Shown: in pieces, positions 49,943 to 59,028 of the stretch
Layout: the number at the start of each line of letters is the position of its first letter
Numbering within the stretch: the stretch's first letter is position 1
Assembly: GCA_964546955.1 (NCBI GenBank)
Contig: CAZJLP010000003.1
Coordinates: forward strand, 62,001 to 126,000
Direction: 5' to 3'
Length of the DNA stretch: 64,000 bases
DNA from: CAZJLP01 sp964546955
GTDB taxonomy: Bacteria > Verrucomicrobiota > Verrucomicrobiia > Opitutales > Opitutaceae
The notes under the pieces: generated by a model
Told to the model about the DNA's origin: nothing
The model's database searches: none
What the model saw: only the letters and a program-made list of their open reading frames with translations
Program-made: the position numbers and the translations under genes

Positions 49943-51205
49943 ATGATCAATGCCACGCCGCTCAAGAGTCTGGATCCGGAAATCCACGCAGCCATCTCGT
50001 CGGAGTTGGCGCGTCAGCAAAGCCATATCGAGCTGATCGCGTCGGAAAACTTCACCCTGCCGGCCGTGATGGAAGCCCAGGGGAGCGTGCTGACGAACAA
50101 ATACGCGGAGGGCTACCCGGGCAAACGCTGGTATGGTGGCTGCGAATACGTGGACAAGGTGGAACAGCTGGCCATCGATCGCGCCAAGGCGCTTTTCGGC
50201 GCGGAACACGCCAATGTGCAGCCCCACTCCGGCTCGCAGGCGAATTTCGCGGTCTACACCTCGATGATCCAGCCCGGCGACAAGATCCTGGCCATGAATT
50301 TGTCGCACGGCGGTCACCTGACGCACGGCAATCCCGCTAATTTTTCGGGCAAATTGTACCAGGTCGTCGCCTACGGCGTTCGCGAGGACAATCATTTGAT
50401 CGACTATGACGAACTCGCCGCCGTCGCTTCGCGGGAGAAACCCAAGATGATCACCGTGGGGGCCAGCGCGTATTCGCGCGTGATCGATTTTGCGCGGATG
50501 GGCGAAATCGCCCGCGCGAACAACGCGCTGCTGTTCGCCGACATTGCCCACATCGCCGGTTTGATCGCGGCAGGCCTACACCCCTCTCCTGTCCCGCACG
50601 CGGACTTCGTCACGACCACCACTCACAAGACCCTGCGCGGCCCTCGCGGCGGCCTCATTCTCTGCCGGAGCCAGCACGCCAAGGCGATCGACTCCGCCGT
50701 CTTTCCCGGCGGCCAAGGCGGTCCGCTCATGCATGTCATCGCCGCGAAAGCCGTATGCTTCGCCGAATGTGCGAAACCCGAGTTCAAGACCTATTCCGCG
50801 CAGATCATCAAGAATTCCAAAGCTCTCTCCGCCGCCATGGTCTCGCGCGGCTACAAGATTGTGTCTGGCGGCACCGACAATCACCTTTTCCTGGTCGATC
50901 TGCGCGGCAACCTGCCGGAACTGACCGCCAAGAAGGCACAGGAGACGCTCGATCTGGCCAACATCACGTGCAACAAGAACACGGTTCCGTTCGAGACGCG
51001 CAGCCCGTTCCAGGCCTCGGGCATTCGGCTGGGTACCCCGGCTGTGACCAGCCGCGGTTTTGTCGAGAAGGACATGGACGAGATCGCCGCCTGCATCGAC
51101 GGCGTCCTCAAAGCGATCGGGACCGATCGCGAGGCCTCGGCCATCGCCGAAACCAAACAGCGCGTTTTGGCCCTCACGAGTCGTCATCCGTTGCCCTACA
51201 GCTGA
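49943..51205 (+). CDS. glyA: Serine hydroxymethyltransferase
   Basis: This PLP enzyme interconverts serine and glycine with tetrahydrofolate. The 420 residues show IELIASENFTLPAVMEAQGSVLTNKYAEGYPGKRWYGG, VQPHSGSQANFAVY, the PLP lysine in TTTHKTLRGPRGG and IRLGTPAVTSRGF. The length is normal. Confidence 0.97.
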   Translation: MINATPLKSLDPEIHAAISSELARQQSHIELIASENFTLPAVMEAQGSVLTNKYAEGYPGKRWYGGCEYVDKVEQLAIDRAKALFGAEHANVQPHSGSQANFAVYTSMIQPGDKILAMNLSHGGHLTHGNPANFSGKLYQVVAYGVREDNHLIDYDELAAVASREKPKMITVGASAYSRVIDFARMGEIARANNALLFADIAHIAGLIAAGLHPSPVPHADFVTTTTHKTLRGPRGGLILCRSQHAKAIDSAVFPGGQGGPLMHVIAAKAVCFAECAKPEFKTYSAQIIKNSKALSAAMVSRGYKIVSGGTDNHLFLVDLRGNLPELTAKKAQETLDLANITCNKNTVPFETRSPFQASGIRLGTPAVTSRGFVEKDMDEIAACIDGVLKAIGTDREASAIAETKQRVLALTSRHPLPYS

Positions 51206-51512
51206 TCGCCCAGCCGTCGGCAGGGCCGAGCGATGGCGGCAGATATCCACCCCCACACGTCTTAAGCAGCCCACAAGCCGTATAAGGCGCGCGGTGCGCG
51301 AGGTTGCAAACTCGCCCATTTACTGCCTTAAAATGGGGTATGTGCGCGAGATCGCTCGCGTCATGTCCCGTTCCAGCTCTATCCCCCATTGGCGTATTTT
51401 CATGACGTGCTTCCGCGCAGCGATTTGGCGACCCCTGCGTGTGTCGTATTATCCCGCGTTTTTGGGAAATAAATCGGGAATTGGGCCGAAGTAGTACGCG
51501 GCGCCCCGTGGA
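51206..51512. other. Spacer between glyA and the histidine kinase gene
   Basis: About 307 nt. Contains GCGCGCGGTGCGCGA and GCGCGAGATCGCTCGCG palindromes around 51291 and 51342, and an A+T-rich stretch (TTTTTGGGAAATAAATC) near 51459 that may belong to the kinase promoter. No gene or RNA is recognised. Confidence 0.35.
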
Positions 51513-54500
51513 ATGACCCGAACCCGTCAACTTCTCAAACTCGTCTTTCGCAGCCGTTACACCCTGGCAGTAATGGTGGTCCTGGGAGTGGGCGGCGCGT
51601 TCTTCCTGTACCAGGAGGCGGACCAAAACGAGACCGCCCGGGCGCGGGACGAAATGAGCCGCCGGTCGGATGCGCAGCATGTCCTGATTCGGGGCCGCAT
51701 CAACGCCTTCGCCGAAAGCCTGTACAGCGTGCGAAGCGTGCTGCGAATCCATTCGAGTCTGAGCCCCGACAGTTTTTTTCTGTTATCGCGGGACGTAATC
51801 GAGCGACATCCCGAGTTTCAGGCGCTTGCCTGGGTCACTCCAAGCGACTCCGGTCCACGCGCCGCGCCTTCTAGCCGTCCCTACTCCATCCGTTTTATCG
51901 AACCGCTGCTGGGACTAGGTCGCTCCGTTGACCGGGATGCGCAAATCGACTCGCTTCGCTCCGCACTCGAGCACGCCCGGCTGACCAACGCGCTCACCGT
52001 GAGCGAACCTCTCACGGTCCCGGGCGATTCCGGAGGCTTGCTCTGCGCATTGGTGTGTCCGGTCTACACTCCCATTTTGACCGGTGCCCGCACAGGCGAA
52101 GGACATGGTGACTTTTTTGGATATCTGGTCGGCTTCGTGCGCTTCAGCACGCTGTTGGGGCGCACTCGCTCTGACTCGTCCGGCCTGGCGCCCGACGTGA
52201 TGATGATCGACGCCTCCGCGCACGATCCGCAAAAGCGGGTCTTGGGTTTCCGCAGCGCAACCTTCTCGCCGGGGGAAATCCCGTGGCCCTCCGAAAAGGA
52301 GTTTATCCATGGTTGGTATCGCGAAGTACCCCTTCCGATCGGAGGTCGAATCTGGCTGGTACGTTACCGATCTAACCCGGAATCGCTGGAGCGCCAGGGT
52401 TCGCCCATTCCGGGGCTGCTGTTCGCCGGCAGTGTGCTCGTCACCCTGCTGTTCGCGGCCTACCTGCGCCGCGTCATTCGGCGCGCCGAGAACATCGAAC
52501 AAAACGTAAACGAACGCACGAACGAGCTGCGCACCATCCAAGCCCAGTTGGAGGAGGATATCCGCCGCCGCGAAGACGCCGAGCAGCAACTCCGAGCGAG
52601 CCAACAACAACTGCACGCGCTGATGGAAAACAGTCCCAGCGGTATTTTCATGAAGGATACCGACGGCCGCTTTGTCGCCGTGAACCGGCGCTTTTCCGAA
52701 CTCCACGGCCGCGCGCGCGAAGATTTTGTCGGACGAAGCGATCTGGACCTTTTCCCGCCCGACGCGGCCGCCCGCAATCGTGCGAGCGATCAACGCGTCA
52801 TCACGACCCTCCGACCCATCGAATTGGAGGAATCGATCGAGATCAACGATGAGGAGCACACCAGCCTTGTCCACAAATTCGCGCTTGTGGACGAAAACGG
52901 CGTCGCCCAGGGGATTTGCGGCATCTCCACCGATATCACCGAACGCAAGCAGGCGGAGGCAGCCCTGCGCGAAAGCCGCCGCCAGCTCGAGAGTCTGCTC
53001 GGCCAGCTGCCCGGAATGGCCTTTCGCAACGTAAACGACGGGCATTTCACCCCCGTATACATTTCCCGCGGGGCGCTCGGCCTCACGGGTCATAGCGCGC
53101 GAGATTTTCTGGAAAAGCATGTCACGCTCCAAGAAATCATTCATCCCGACGACCGCGAAATGGCCCGGAGCGCGATCGCCTCGGCCGTAAAAAAACGCCG
53201 GGCCTTCGAAATCGAGTACCGTATCATCGATCGATCCGGACGCGTCAAATGGGTGCTCGAGCGCGGCCAGGGCGTATACGACGAAGAGGGCAAGCTGAAC
53301 ATGATCGAAGGCCTGGCCATCGACGTGACGCAGCGAAAGGACGCCGAAGCGGAGAAGTTGATCGTCGAGCGACGGCTGCTGGAGGGTCAAAAGTTGGAAA
53401 GCATCGGCGTCCTCGCCGGCGGTATCGCCCACGACTTCAACAACCTTCTCACGGGCATCATCGGCAACGCCAACTTGGCCGCGCTCGAACTCCCGCCGAC
53501 CTCGCGCCTGCAACAGAATCTGAAGCAAATCGAGAACGCCTCCCAGCGCGCGGCCGAACTCTGTCAACAGATGCTCGCCTACGCGGGCAAGGGACGCTTC
53601 GTCGTGCAGCGCGTGGAGCTGGGCACGCTGGTCGAGAACACCGTGCCTCTGCTGCGAGCCTCGATCAGCAAACGCGCGATGCTCCGGTTCCAGTTGAGAC
53701 CGTCGCTGCCGGCGGTCATCGCAGACCCGACCCAGATGAGGCAGATCGTCATGAATCTCGTGCTCAACGCCTCCGAGGCGCTCGGAGACAAGGACGGCGA
53801 GATTGTCATCACCACCAATACCCTTCGTCCGACCATCGAGTTTTTCGAGGGGGCCGTGCTGGTGCCGCCCGATTTGAACATGGATTTCGTCATGCTTGAA
53901 GTCCGGGACACCGGCTCGGGCATGTCGCCGGAGACGATGGCCAAGATCTTCGACCCTTTTTTCACCACCAAATTCGCCGGCCGAGGCCTCGGACTCGCCG
54001 CCGTGCTCGGCATTATCCGCAGCCATCGCGGCGGGCTAAAGGTGCTGAGCGCTCTCGGCCGCGGCTCCACCTTCACCATTCTTATCCCCGCCGCAGCGGT
54101 GGCGATCGACGCTCCGGCTTCCCGCCGCGCGACTGGCGCTCCCTGGAGGCAGGAAGGAAATGCCCTCGTCATCGACGACGAGGATCATGTCCGCAACGTG
54201 ACCGCGGGCATGCTGAACACCTGCGGGTTGAAGACGGAGACGGCGCGCGACGGCTACGAGGGAGTCGATCTGTTCAGGGCGAAACCCAACCATTTTGACA
54301 TCGTCATGCTCGACATGACCATGCCGCGTCTGAGCGGAGAAGAAACCTTGGAACTGCTGCGGGAGGTGCGCCCGGATGTGCGGGTTCTCTTCATGAGCGG
54401 CTACAATCGGCGCGAAGTCGTCGATGCACTGGCTGGCAGCGGCGCCCTTTCCTTCATCCAAAAACCCTTCACCCTCGATTCCCTGAAAGAGCAATTGCGG

Positions 54501-54515
54501 GACATCCTGGGATAG
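51513..54515 (+). CDS. Hybrid sensor histidine kinase (CHASE-PAS-PAS-HATPase-REC)
   Basis: This is a 1000-residue inner-membrane sensor. Order: a membrane span near 15-35; a CHASE-type extracytoplasmic domain (about 60-290, FQALAWVTPSDSG, VRFSTLLG); a second span near 298-318; a coiled coil; PAS 1 (about 365-475, ENSPSGIFMKDTDGRF); PAS 2 (about 490-610); a HisKA-like segment with the phospho-acceptor in GGIAHDFNNLLTGIIGN (about 640); HATPase with NLVLNASEAL and DTGSGM; and a C-terminal receiver (ALVIDDEDHVRNV, MLDMTMP, FIQKPF). The H-box variant HDFNNLL is typical of hybrid kinases with a fused receiver. The ligand and response pathway are unknown. Confidence 0.92.
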   Translation: MTRTRQLLKLVFRSRYTLAVMVVLGVGGAFFLYQEADQNETARARDEMSRRSDAQHVLIRGRINAFAESLYSVRSVLRIHSSLSPDSFFLLSRDVIERHPEFQALAWVTPSDSGPRAAPSSRPYSIRFIEPLLGLGRSVDRDAQIDSLRSALEHARLTNALTVSEPLTVPGDSGGLLCALVCPVYTPILTGARTGEGHGDFFGYLVGFVRFSTLLGRTRSDSSGLAPDVMMIDASAHDPQKRVLGFRSATFSPGEIPWPSEKEFIHGWYREVPLPIGGRIWLVRYRSNPESLERQGSPIPGLLFAGSVLVTLLFAAYLRRVIRRAENIEQNVNERTNELRTIQAQLEEDIRRREDAEQQLRASQQQLHALMENSPSGIFMKDTDGRFVAVNRRFSELHGRAREDFVGRSDLDLFPPDAAARNRASDQRVITTLRPIELEESIEINDEEHTSLVHKFALVDENGVAQGICGISTDITERKQAEAALRESRRQLESLLGQLPGMAFRNVNDGHFTPVYISRGALGLTGHSARDFLEKHVTLQEIIHPDDREMARSAIASAVKKRRAFEIEYRIIDRSGRVKWVLERGQGVYDEEGKLNMIEGLAIDVTQRKDAEAEKLIVERRLLEGQKLESIGVLAGGIAHDFNNLLTGIIGNANLAALELPPTSRLQQNLKQIENASQRAAELCQQMLAYAGKGRFVVQRVELGTLVENTVPLLRASISKRAMLRFQLRPSLPAVIADPTQMRQIVMNLVLNASEALGDKDGEIVITTNTLRPTIEFFEGAVLVPPDLNMDFVMLEVRDTGSGMSPETMAKIFDPFFTTKFAGRGLGLAAVLGIIRSHRGGLKVLSALGRGSTFTILIPAAAVAIDAPASRRATGAPWRQEGNALVIDDEDHVRNVTAGMLNTCGLKTETARDGYEGVDLFRAKPNHFDIVMLDMTMPRLSGEETLELLREVRPDVRVLFMSGYNRREVVDALAGSGALSFIQKPFTLDSLKEQLRDILG

Positions 54516-54743
54516 ACTCGCGGGAATAAACGGGCACGGCGTCTTCCGCTGCGGAGGGGTTTCGTCGCTCCGCGCCTGTCCGATCGATAAGGCAATAAGC
54601 AATGGATCGAGCTCCCTCCGCCAACGACGGGCTCCCCACTTCTGTTCCACCCCAAAGGACCGGGTTCCGGTGGATGTGCCCGAAGCCCACGTGTTTTTGC
54701 TCCTTGGCGTGGCCGCCCGAACACGTATTGCTGGGAGCCAATC

Positions 54744-56084
54744 GTGTCTTCCCCCGCCGAACCCTCATCGACCTCCCCCTCCCCTCCGAGGAAGCTCTCG
54801 CTCGGCGTCATTTTTCTGACGCTGTACATCGACCTGATCGGGTTCTCCATCATCTTCCCGCTGGGGCCCGACTTGATTTCCTACTATCTGCAGACGGACG
54901 GACAAGGGGGGCTCCTCGGCTGGCTATTAAGTAAGACCGAATGGCTCGCGCAGGCCCTGGGCCGAGGCGATACCTATACCGCAGTCTTGTTCGGCGGTAT
55001 CGTCAGTTCGGTCTACTCCATTCTCCAGTTTGTTTTCGCGCCGTTTTGGGGATCGCTCTCGGACCGTCTCGGCCGGCGCGGTGTCCTCACCATGACGATC
55101 GCCGGCACCGCGCTGGGGTATGTGCTCTGGGCAGTGAGTGGTTCGTTCTGGCTTTTTCTGCTGTCCCGCGTCGTCAGCGGCGCGTTCAGCGGAAACCTGT
55201 CGGTTGCAACGGCGGCGGTGGCGGACGTGACCACGCGGCAGGAACGTTCCCGCGCCATGGGATTGGTCGGCGCCGCTTTCGGGCTGGGGCTGGTCACCGG
55301 GCCCGCGATCGGCGGCCTCACCGCGAAGGTAAACCTGCTCGACGCTTTCCCCACGTGGGCGCAATTCGGGATTAATCCTTTTTCGGTCCCGGCGCTCATC
55401 TCCCTCGCGCTCTGCCTCGTCAATCTGATCTGGGTAAAGCTGCGGTTTCGCGAGACGCTTTCCGCGGAAAACCGGAGCGAGGCGGGTGAAACCCGCCTGC
55501 GCAATCCCATCAAGGCAATCTTGTCCTTGGACAACGCATCGGTGCGACGGATCAATATCGTCGCTTTCATCTATGCCCTGGCCTTCGTGGCCATGGAGTC
55601 CTGCCTCACCTTCCTCGCGGCGGATCGTTTCGGCTACGGTGCCCACGAAAACATGATTCTGTTGGTCTTCCTGGGCTTCTGTTCGATCGTGACGCAGGGC
55701 TACATCGTGCGGAAAGTGCTGAAGCGCGCGAGCGAGATTGCGGTGCTCACGGGAGGCCTGGTGTTCTCGACCGTGGGACTGATCTGCCTGGGAGTAGCGC
55801 CTAAACCGGCCTGGCTTTTCGTCGGTCTCGCTTTGCTTGCGGTCGGAACGGGATTGGTGAATCCGTCCACGACGGGCCTCATCTCGCTTTACAGCGGTCC
55901 CACCGAACAGGGCCGCGTGCTCGGCATTTTTCGCTCTCTCGGCTCGCTCGCTCGCGCCATCACCCCGCTTTTCGCCGGCTTCGTTTTTTGGAGCTTTCGG
56001 GGCGGACCGGTCTTCTACGTCAGCGCCGGCCTGGCGCTTATGGCATTGGCGCTTAGTCGGAGTTTGCCTAAACCTCAGAAATGA
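54744..56084 (+). CDS. Major facilitator superfamily transporter (TetA/drug-efflux-like)
   Basis: This is a 446-residue protein from a GTG start with about twelve membrane spans. The TetA-type motif A is present as GSLSDRLGRRGVL between spans 2 and 3, with YIDLIGFSIIFPLGPDL in span 1 and GLVTGPAIGG in span 5. It likely exports small molecules by proton antiport; substrate unknown. The stop overlaps the start of the aspartyl protease gene (ATGA). Confidence 0.9.
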   Translation: MSSPAEPSSTSPSPPRKLSLGVIFLTLYIDLIGFSIIFPLGPDLISYYLQTDGQGGLLGWLLSKTEWLAQALGRGDTYTAVLFGGIVSSVYSILQFVFAPFWGSLSDRLGRRGVLTMTIAGTALGYVLWAVSGSFWLFLLSRVVSGAFSGNLSVATAAVADVTTRQERSRAMGLVGAAFGLGLVTGPAIGGLTAKVNLLDAFPTWAQFGINPFSVPALISLALCLVNLIWVKLRFRETLSAENRSEAGETRLRNPIKAILSLDNASVRRINIVAFIYALAFVAMESCLTFLAADRFGYGAHENMILLVFLGFCSIVTQGYIVRKVLKRASEIAVLTGGLVFSTVGLICLGVAPKPAWLFVGLALLAVGTGLVNPSTTGLISLYSGPTEQGRVLGIFRSLGSLARAITPLFAGFVFWSFRGGPVFYVSAGLALMALALSRSLPKPQK

Positions 56085-57265
56085 CGTCCCGCTTCTCCTG
56101 CGCGCTTTCCCTGCTCGCCGTGGTAGGGGTGCTTTTTTTCTCCGGCTGCGCGAGCCGGCGCGAGCTGAAGCCTGGACGCACCCACTTGGACACGCGGCTG
56201 ATCGTGGTGCCCGCGCAGATTGTCGGAAACCATTTCATCGTTGAAACCCGCTGGGATAAACACGGCCCCTGGCATTTCCTGGTCGACACGGGGTCGTCGG
56301 TGACTCTCGTGTCGCCGGAGTTTGCCCGCCGATATGCGACCGATCGCGCCGCGCTCAACACGCCTTCGGTGCGCGTCGCCTCCCCTGACGGACGCGCAAT
56401 GTTACTGCCCTCCGTCACGGTGGAGCAGATCGCACTGAACGACGCCCGCTTCGAGAACGTTCAAGCCCTGGTTTACGACTGCTCGCAGCTCTCCGCTCAT
56501 CTCGGGCTGCGCATCGATGGAATCCTGGGTTTTCCGCTTTTTCGCGAGACGATCTTCTCCCTCGATTACCCTCAATCACGCCTGGTCATCACGCCAACCG
56601 GGGAAGTCTCTTACCTTCCGGGGGCGACGATCAAATTCAACAATACGCGGCGAATCCCTCTGATCCCGATAAAGGTCGGCGAGACCACGATGATCGCATT
56701 GATCGATTCCGGCTCGGATGGGGCCCTCCAGGTCAATCCACTGGGGTTGAATCTGGTCTTCGCCTCAGGTCCCCGTCCCGGTCCCATCATTTCAAACCTG
56801 ACGGGAGATCGGGTCCAGGAAATCGGGCGGCTCGCGCAGCCCCTCGTACTCGGCCAATACGCGTTCAATGCCCCGATCGTAGACCTCGCCGACCAACTCT
56901 CCCACATCGGCGGCGACGTTTTGCGCCACTTTAGCGTGACGTTCGATCAAGCGCGCAATCAGGTCACCTTTTTCCGAGAGAGCACCGCGGCCATCGCAAT
57001 GGATCCCCTGCACAGTTCGGGTCTCAGTTTTCTCAAAGCCCCCTCTTATTGGCGCGTCGTCGGCGTCGTGCCGGGATCCCCGGCCGATGATGCCGGGGTC
57101 AAGAACGGCGATCTCGTCACCCGAATCAACGGCGAATCCGTCGCCGCCTGGAAACTTCCCCGTTACCAGGAACTCGTCCGGCGTTCTCCGGAGATCACCT
57201 TTACCTTCCTGGACGGAGCCCGCGAAAACCGCCTCGTCATCCCCACGTTCGAACTTGTCCCGTAG
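56081..57265 (+). CDS. Bilobal aspartyl protease-like lipoprotein with PDZ domain
   Basis: This is a 394-residue protein with a lipobox (FFSGC). Two retropepsin-like lobes each carry a D-[ST]-G motif: FLVDTGSSVTLVS (about residues 65-77) and ALIDSGSDGALQV (about 206-218). A C-terminal PDZ domain follows (WRVVGVVPGSPADDAGVKNGDLVTRINGE, about 325-355). Two lobes in one chain mean the active site could be made internally, as in pepsins, unlike homodimeric retropepsins. It is translationally coupled to the MFS gene. The target is unknown. Confidence 0.85.
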   Translation: MTSRFSCALSLLAVVGVLFFSGCASRRELKPGRTHLDTRLIVVPAQIVGNHFIVETRWDKHGPWHFLVDTGSSVTLVSPEFARRYATDRAALNTPSVRVASPDGRAMLLPSVTVEQIALNDARFENVQALVYDCSQLSAHLGLRIDGILGFPLFRETIFSLDYPQSRLVITPTGEVSYLPGATIKFNNTRRIPLIPIKVGETTMIALIDSGSDGALQVNPLGLNLVFASGPRPGPIISNLTGDRVQEIGRLAQPLVLGQYAFNAPIVDLADQLSHIGGDVLRHFSVTFDQARNQVTFFRESTAAIAMDPLHSSGLSFLKAPSYWRVVGVVPGSPADDAGVKNGDLVTRINGESVAAWKLPRYQELVRRSPEITFTFLDGARENRLVIPTFELVP

Positions 57266-57367
57266 CGCGCGCAACGCGCGCGACCGTTTTCGAGTTTTGG
57301 GTTTTGGGCTGCAGAGGACCAACGCGCGGGAATGGACCTGACTCTGTCCAACTCAAAACCCTAAACC
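57263..57367. repeat. Hairpin plus periodic inverted repeat (TTTTGGG type)
   Basis: A compact hairpin (GCGCGCGCAACGCGCGC) at about 57265-57281 follows the protease stop. Then the left arm 57286-57310 (TTTTCGAG, TTTTGGG, TTTTGGG) and right arm 57348-57367 (CTCAAAA, CCCTAAA) form an inverted repeat. It lies in the convergent spacer before the methyltransferase stop. Confidence 0.65.
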
Positions 57368-57385
57368 GTCGCGGCGGCGCCGCGA

Positions 57386-58726
57386 CTACTCTTTCCGTCG
57401 GAGTAGAAATGCGGCGGCTCCATCGTGACGCGATTCCCACGGGCGGGACACGAGCGATTTTTCCAGAACGAAGCGTCCGCCCGCTTTCTCAAGGAAAGCG
57501 CCGACAACCACCTCGTTCTCCTCAGCGTCGAGACTGCAGGTGCTGTACACCAAACGACCTCGAACCGCCACGCGCCGGGACGCTGAAATCAGGAACGTCA
57601 ATTGCTGCCGCGAATGCTTCGCGAAGTCGTGTTCCTGCAGCCGCCATTTGACGTCCACCCGATGCCTCATCACCCCCGTGTTCGAACACGGCACGTCGAG
57701 AAGGACCGCCGGGTACTCCGCGGGCAGGCCGTGCGACTCGAACAGTTTCGCGTGCATGAGAGCCACGTCGCCTTGTACGAGGGCCACATCGACTCCGCCC
57801 GCCAAGGCTAGATTCTGCTTGAGGCGCTCCACGCGCGTCCCGGGTAATTCCACCGCCACGACACGGCCCGTCGGTACGGCGCCGGATTCGCCTCGGAGCC
57901 GATCTGCGATCGCTAAAGCCTTGCCTCCGGGTGCGGCACAGAGATCGAGCACCGCTTCGCCGGGAGCCGGCGCTAACAATTCGATCGCCAGACGCGTCGA
58001 CGGATCCTGCAGGTAGAGCGCCCCTCCACTTAGCCGCTTCTCAACTTCGGGCCAGTGGCCCGACTGAACCTCGTAAAATCCCGGCCATTCCGTCGGCTTC
58101 AACCAAGCCAGTTCCTCTGCAGTCGGTCCACGTTCGGGCAACCGCCAACGCGCGTGCACGGGAGCGGGCTGTTGATTCCATTCGAGCAGGGCTCGGGTCG
58201 CCACCGCACCAAACTGCGCCAGCCAGCGGCGGACCATCCATTCGGGATGAGAATAGTAACGGGCCAGAACATCGGCTCCCGCCAGCTTAGGCGGCACGAT
58301 TTCTTCGCGAAGCCGCTGGTCCAGTTTTCGCACCACCGCATTGACCAGCCTCGCCTCCGGAGCGCTCGCGAGGGTTTTCGCCTGCTCGACCGCGTGGTGC
58401 ACCACGCGCGCCGCATGATGTTCGTCCCCGCCTTCGATCAATTCGAACCCCGCTATGACGAGTATTGCCCGCAAACGGCTGCGAGGGGGATTTGTCACGA
58501 GCTCGTTAACATGGCGGTTGATCCGCCCGAAATGCCGGACTGCCCCAAAAAGAAGGCTTTGGCATCGGCCGCGATCGACGCCCGCGATGGTGCTCGGCAA
58601 ATCCTCCAGCAACGCATCCACTCGCTCTTGCCCCTCGAGCCAGCGCGCAAAAAGCTTCACCGCAAGCGACCAAGGGGTGGAGGCACCTTCGGTCTCGGAG
58701 AGGGCGGGCGGAGGCGGTTTGACCAT
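57386..58726 (-). CDS. rsmB: 16S rRNA m5C methyltransferase (RsmB/Sun family)
   Basis: This is a 446-residue enzyme. An N-terminal NusB-like RNA-binding domain (ALLEDLPSTIAGVDRGRCQSLLFGAVRHFGRI) precedes the SAM-dependent methyltransferase domain: VLDLCAAPGGKALAIADRL (SAM), VLLDVPCSNTGVMRHRVDVKW (motif IV Cys) and LVYSTCSLDAEENEVV (motif VI catalytic Cys). It methylates a cytosine of 16S rRNA (position 967 in E. coli). The true start is ATG 58726; the longer frame upstream reads through a GAACGA repeat. Confidence 0.9.
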   Translation of the reverse strand: MVKPPPPALSETEGASTPWSLAVKLFARWLEGQERVDALLEDLPSTIAGVDRGRCQSLLFGAVRHFGRINRHVNELVTNPPRSRLRAILVIAGFELIEGGDEHHAARVVHHAVEQAKTLASAPEARLVNAVVRKLDQRLREEIVPPKLAGADVLARYYSHPEWMVRRWLAQFGAVATRALLEWNQQPAPVHARWRLPERGPTAEELAWLKPTEWPGFYEVQSGHWPEVEKRLSGGALYLQDPSTRLAIELLAPAPGEAVLDLCAAPGGKALAIADRLRGESGAVPTGRVVAVELPGTRVERLKQNLALAGGVDVALVQGDVALMHAKLFESHGLPAEYPAVLLDVPCSNTGVMRHRVDVKWRLQEHDFAKHSRQQLTFLISASRRVAVRGRLVYSTCSLDAEENEVVVGAFLEKAGGRFVLEKSLVSRPWESRHDGAAAFLLRRKE

Positions 58727-58879
58727 CGGGTGAACGTCGGCAAGACGGCCGTGTTTGCAAGACGGAAGGCGGACGCCGCGGAAGTGGAGCAGCCCAGTCT
58801 CACGGCTCCGAGGGAGGCGCGGGCCGGATTCGGCTGATCGAACCTGCCGGGACGGCAGGTTCCATGCTCCTCTTTGAAT

Positions 58880-58927
58880 CCACTCAGTCAGCAGGAGAAC
58901 GAGTACGAGTAGGAGAACGAGAACGAT
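58880..58927. repeat. 6-nt periodic repeat (GAACGA type), single arm
   Basis: Units GAACGA, GTACGA, GTAGGA, GAACGA, GAACGA lie upstream of the greA-family gene. They are the same units in nearly the same order as the right arm at 19014-19052, 40 kb away. No complementary arm is seen, so it is half an element. It creates a false hydrophobic N-terminal extension (VLLLVLVLLL) for rsmB on the other strand. Confidence 0.8.
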
Positions 58928-59028
58928 TTTTGCGGGCGGCACCCCCCTCCCCCCTCCAAAACCCACTAGTTGACATCCCCCGTCCCTCTGCCCTCAACTG
59001 TTCAGTTCAGACCCGCCACCACACTTTT

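Noticed and set aside
51915..54026. A 703-codon minus-strand open frame opposite the histidine kinase
   Set aside because: The plus strand encodes ordered CHASE, PAS, HATPase and REC motifs. The antisense frame has no motif and is explained by codon bias.
58727..58966. An 80-residue N-terminal extension of the RsmB-like protein with a hydrophobic segment
   Set aside because: The hydrophobic stretch is a translation of the GAACGA repeat; the conserved domain starts after the ATG at 58726.
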